Source: Catonia carolina (Eukaryota > Arthropoda > Insecta > Hemiptera > Achilidae). Taken from it: 64,000 bases of DNA. Positions 59,444-64,000 of the stretch are shown here, in pieces; within the stretch, counting starts at the first letter, position 1, and each line of letters starts with the position of its first letter. The stretch is from contig JAQMRL010000001.1 in NCBI GenBank assembly GCA_035578175.1, positions 378,081,220 through 378,145,219 of the forward strand, written 5' to 3'. Below the pieces are notes generated by a model. It was not told the origin of the DNA. It searched no databases and saw nothing but the letters and a program-made list of their open reading frames with translations. Both the position numbers and the translations under genes were made by a program.

Positions 59444-60165
59444 TGAGTTACTTGCCGATGACCTGATGCTACAGGAGAAAGAGGATGATCTGCAGAGAGC
59501 AATCTTCATGTTGAAAGAATTCTGCAAAGAATATAAGTTGACAGTTTCGATAAAGAAGACAAAAATAATGGCATTCAGGAGGAAGGAGCCAGTCAGAAGC
59601 AAAATTGTTGTAGACAATAATATTTTGAAACCGATGTCCAACTTTCAGTTTCTAGGTTGCAACATTACATACCAACAGGATATAGATGCTTGCAATAAGA
59701 TGCACCGATTTCAGCAAATAAGCGGAACTATCCACCGAACCTTAAAAAATAGCACCAGCAAAAACACGAGGTTGAGATTTTCTAAAACAATAGCAATGCC
59801 GACCCTACTCTATGGCAGTGAAACTTGGGTGCTATCGAAGCGACAGGAGAGTAGATTGCAAGCATCTGAAATAAAATTTCTTCGACATACATATAGGTGT
59901 AGTAGAGCAGATCGTTACTGAAATACCGAGATAAGGAAAGAACTCAACATCTTCTCTATAAATGATAAGGTATCTCAGAACTGAATGCAGTGGTTGGAGC
60001 ATGTGAGCAGAATCATGAAATATAGGATAGCTAAGCAAACACTGAGCTATAAACCGGAGGGAAAGAGATAACGAGGTCGCCCGAGAAAAAGATAGGCAGA
60101 TTTTAGAGGTTCGGAACAGGCAGAGAATCTAATTCATGAAAGGCAGAAGAAAAAGAATTATTGAG
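59444..60165 (+). pseudogene. LINE reverse transcriptase C-terminal part
   Basis: The longest LINE remnant here. Upstream of the first ATG the frame carries LLADDLM (59448-59468), the catalytic YADD-type motif with Leu before ADD. An open stretch follows to 59921: EDDLQRAIFMLKEFCKEYKL, KKTKIMAFRRKEPVRSK, NFQFLGCNITY, TRLRFSKTIAMPTLLYGSET, then QASEIKFLRH. After a stop at codon 152 it continues, with three more stops, through IRKELNIFSINDKV, MQWLEHVSRIMKYRIAKQ, YKPEGKR and RGRPRKR to a basic end. These are palm-subdomain and post-RT boxes of an insect LINE. The two catalytic Asp of the ADD motif are intact, but the copy is dead. Confidence 0.9.
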
Positions 60166-60896
60166 TTTTATATTCCTTTTTCGATTAAATAATAATTAAT
60201 AAACCTAGTCAACATTAGAATATTAATTGAGTTGAAGACATTTTTAATTTATTAGTTATATTAAATTTTTAATTTAATTTTATAAGATTTTTTCAAACTA
60301 AGCAAAATGATAAAAAATTTCACAACGATCTTAAATTCAGAGTACACTACACAATACTCAAAACAGTGGTATAACAGCTTAGAAATGGTAATATTTTTTT
60401 AATAAAAAAAGTAGAGACCAGGGAAAGTAATAGTCTAACCGTAACAGATTAAGGATCTAATTATGTATTACCACGGTTTGAAATTCGAAAATAAAATTGG
60501 AAGCGTTGTTGTTTTCCAGTACAATTTGAACATGAATGAGAAAATTGAATTTCTTTCAACACTATTACTTCTCATGGAATTGAACTTGTAATCGAATCAC
60601 TTTAATTTTGTTGATACCAAAACTCTATACGTTTGCAACATGGTGGTATAGACCTGTATGTGTTGAATTTTTAAAAAGTTGGTTGAAGTTTGTTAAGTAA
60701 ACTTCCTTACTGTATACCGTATCTTTAATATTTTAGCTTTACTTAACCTTTACTAACATTTAAAATGTAGTTCTTTTTCACTGGTAAACTTGCAAACCTT
60801 GAATTAAATGAATGAAAAGTTTTTCCTAGTCCTGTAAATAAATTAATAATAGCTACTAATATTAATTTTACATCTTCGAATTGATTGTTCTATAGA
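60166..60896. other. No gene recognised
   Basis: AT-rich, nothing recognised. Confidence 0.5.
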
Positions 60897-61645
60897 AAAA
60901 AATCTGGGGTTAAACACTCACACAAGTCTCTCTTGCCAATGTGAATAATGAACAATATAACCTAATATTAGTAAATAAAACATTAGATGTAAACAAAGAA
61001 ATTAATCTCAAAAAACATAACCTAATTTTAATCATGAGTGAATGGTGCAAAATGAAAATCAACCTCAGTTTGGCCTAATGACACAAAAATTACTCTTTGA
61101 CGCTAAACTAGGCTCTGTATAAAAATTCTTAAAAAAAGTTATATATCTTAATTTCCTATAAATTTTATTACATATACTTTTCTCGTAAAATGCGTACTAA
61201 AGCTGAAATCTTAAAATATCCATTTTTTCAGATTTTCATGAAAAAGAAATCATTAATTATCGCTAAACTAAGCGTTATACAAAGAAATGTTTGAAATAAA
61301 TGTTGTAGATTTTTCAAAATTGTCTACAATCTTTGTTATGTAGGCCTACATCTTTGCCCTAAAATGCATTTTACGGACACAATCTTAAAAAACAATAATT
61401 TTTTTTTCTACAAGAGCTTTTAGTGGTCTCCACGAATTTCTGGAGACATGGCGTCTACCCTATTTGTAGAACAGAAAAAATGTAGTAACTTAGGTAATTT
61501 AAAAAAAATCATAGGAGCCGTTTTTAAAAATTGCAAAAAGTGAAAAATGTCACGAATAAACTACATTGTCCGGTTGACATGAAAATGGACATGAAAACAA
61601 TACTTTCTTTCCTATATATTCATATCGGCAAGGGCAAGTATAAAG
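60897..61645 (-). repeat. Family A interspersed element, copy 7
   Basis: Minus-strand, nearly full span with internal deletions. The end CCAGATTTTT-like text is at 60897, and GCCAAGAGAGA at about 60938 is the inverted-end block. The start ATACTTGCCCTTGCC is at about 61640. The (GT)n segment and adjoining block are deleted, as in copy 4 but with different edges. Confidence 0.82.
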
Positions 61646-62840
61646 AATAGCTTTTAGTTCTTTTAGGTCTGATTTTGGCTATGTAGTTTAATAATTGAAG
61701 TTCTAGGGCATCAAATAAATTACAAAAACATGTTTATGACATTAAAAACTGGAATAGGAACTAGTGGTTTAAAATTAACGAAACAATCATCATCATAAAC
61801 TATACAAATTAGGCTTCCTGGTCTGTTACGGCTCAAAATTTAGTAGCCCGTGATTTCATGAAGAAGTTGGTACCCATCTCTTCCAAGTTCGTCCAATACA
61901 ACGTTCCCCGGTTGGCTTTTAAGTAAATACCTGTTAGAGTGTCCTTTCATCTCACATCCACGATAAATTACTATACAACTCTTGCCTGTATTTTAGAACA
62001 GTTGATATCAATTTGGTAAATTATTTTCTTTATGAAATTGATAGTTTCGATATGATTTTATATATAATAGCTTGTTCGCTAATTACAGCTGTGAACGTTG
62101 GTTCATATTTAGATGAAAATCTCTCAGTTTTAACCTTAGTCTTTTACATGTGTATCAAGTATGTTTAGACCAAGTAAGGTGTCAATGTAAGTGCATTCTT
62201 AAGTAGTTCACGTCTATAAACATCATTATTGTTTGTTTCTCATTATTGTTTATGTTTTCATAATTGTTTGTTTAGTTTATTAGAACTATACAAAATGTAA
62301 TTTCACAATATTCCAGTAATATTCCAATTAAAGCTCAAGAATATGTTTGTTGAACTCAATTCGGAATGTCTAAAGTGGAAGCCTCATAAAATTTAGGATA
62401 TCGTGAAAATTGTAAAACATAATTTTCCGACTTAAGGGGACACGGGAGTCCTATACTTCACCATACGTACTACTTATTGAACATTTTCTCCGCTTGTACT
62501 GCTTAGAACTTTCTGCATTTTTTCTTATAATATTATTATGCTTTTATATACATTTTGAATAAAAGAGTGTTGTAATATTTTGGTTTTTAACAAAGATAAA
62601 AAATTTAATTCGGCTCACCTTTCTGATATATGAAATTTTGAAACATTTATAGCTCTAAAATAATTTAGAAAGCATTTAATGCACATGTTATTTGTAGAAG
62701 CTCTGCATCCTCATGTAGGTTAACTACCCTGTAATTTTAATCAAAATTTTTTGAGTGCTTGCTGAGAAAATGTTCCTTTCGTGCTAAAAAATGAAATTTT
62801 CAGAAGTGACAAAAAACTGAAAATTTAACTTAGGCTACAT
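61646..62840. other. No gene recognised
   Basis: AT-rich, nothing recognised. Confidence 0.5.
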
Positions 62841-62880
62841 CCCAGCTTCCCAGCTTCCCAGCTTCCCAGCTTCCCAGCTT
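62841..62880 (+). repeat. Octamer minisatellite
   Basis: Five exact tandem copies of CCCAGCTT, the first complete unit at 62841. Confidence 0.97.
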
Positions 62881-64000
62881 CAAAGTCACTATGATTGTAT
62901 TAGCAAACTTGCTTCTTACAGTATGAAGCAAGCTGTTGAGGAGGCTCTGCTTGAAAATATATTGATTGTGACAACGGAAATAAAAATTTATCTCCAGGGT
63001 TCAACGAAACCTGGTAAAAAGGGGCTATCAGTCACTAACTTGAATAGTGTCAACCACTAGTACTGAAACAGGCAAGGTATTAGATGTGGTCACACTCACT
63101 GATTTCTGTGATTGTCTTGATAACTACTGAAGCACTATAGAGAAGTTCTAAACAATTCAAAACAAAAATATCACGATAGCTAAGTTCTAACCAATGTTAC
63201 AGCAAACATTCGACTTAATGACATAAATACTGGAGAAAAGTCTATTAGCAGCACAAATTAAAAAAAAATATTAAAAATAGAAAGGTACGTACAACAACAG
63301 TAAATATATAAAATTAATCATAAGATTTTGATATATTATAAAATGTACAAACCAAAACAGACAAAAAAATAAAATTTTCGGACTCCCGCCTCCCCCACAA
63401 CGAAAATTGTAATGCTCAAGCATCCTTGTTAAAGTTAAAAAATATTCTAAAAATTAGTATTCCCAAACTTCAGAATAACCTAGTTAGGAAAAAGGCACAG
63501 AAGGTAGATGGGCAAACGACAATGATGAAATGAGAGACAAAGATAAAATTCAGATAAAGGACTTTATTTAAATGAAGAAAGTCGATGACAATAAAGTTCA
63601 TTAATAAAGTCCCCGCAAGGCATATTGTTAAAAACATTCCACAAGCATTCAATGAACTGTAAAAAGGTATTTAATGAACAATGGATTTTCAGCTTTGATT
63701 GCTAAAACGGAATTCATGTTAATAATTGGTTCCGTTTATCTCTAAAAATAGCTGCTTTAAAAATGTTTTATGGCTGTTTTTCTTAAACTTTAAAAAAATT
63801 GTAATAATTACTTGTATTGTTTAGGGTAAAAGAATTATGATTATTTATTTTGATGAAAAATATCATGAAAATCGATGAAAAAATGTCTTTCGAAATATTC
63901 TTTGATTAACCAGCATTAAAATGACGATTTAAATTTAAAAATAATAAGCGCAGTAAAAGAACGCAATAAAGTAGAGTAATAACTAAACAAAATAAATCTG
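62881..64000. other. No gene recognised
   Basis: AT-rich to the window end; a 60-codon minus-strand ORF at 63470-63652 has no motif. Confidence 0.5.

Noticed and set aside
1..64000. CRISPR arrays, operons, bacterial promoters or viral genes
   Set aside because: None seen. Repeats are interspersed eukaryotic elements, and coding remnants are all transposon proteins.

Overview
The window looks like an AT-rich insect nuclear genome segment that is almost entirely transposon-derived. No host protein-coding gene, genuine tRNA, rRNA or other host RNA gene could be supported. The repeat mix (tRNA-headed SINEs, RTE/CR1-like LINE tails, piggyBac, PIF/Harbinger, Tc1/mariner and CACTG-ended DNA transposons) fits a large arthropod genome. 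A hemipteran is my best guess from remembered SINE sequences, but I cannot verify that here.

The centrepiece lies at 28.7-33.7 kb. A near-complete piggyBac transposase gene is split by a 2343 bp DNA transposon with CACTG termini, TIRs of about 110 bp and a 3 bp TTA target duplication. Removing the insert and one TTA joins the two piggyBac halves in frame. The insert carries a 555-codon ORF, interrupted by one TAG, of a protein type I remember as widely annotated 'uncharacterized' in arthropods. A decayed cousin lies at 25.4-26.0 kb. The piggyBac is itself bracketed by a perfect 145 bp direct repeat with a tRNA-like head.

Two interspersed families dominate the rest. Family A (seven copies, up to about 0.9 kb) has subterminal inverted ACTTTCTCTTGCC ends, usually an internal (GT)n tract, and two diverged modules of about 150 bp. 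Family B (eight copies, about 390 bp) ends in (AAC)n and is flanked by 8-22 bp target duplications, one copy being 5'-truncated, so it appears to be a retroposon moved by a LINE. One family B copy sits inside a family A copy.

Other elements: a PIF/Harbinger-like deletion derivative (20.7-21.3 kb); a complete but decayed Tc1/mariner-type element with TA duplications (40.2-41.5 kb); a 2.4 kb element with long TIRs and repeated subterminal motifs carrying a decayed ORF of a family I cannot name (51.6-54.0 kb); a pair of 250 bp MITEs (47.9 and 49.7 kb); a GC-rich MITE (38.1-38.5 kb); and LINE reverse-transcriptase 3' ends at 10.1, 13.0, 27.8, 34.4, 50.3, 55.6, 56.7 and 59.4 kb, nearly all broken. 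The remaining stretches are AT-rich sequence in which I see no coding signal.
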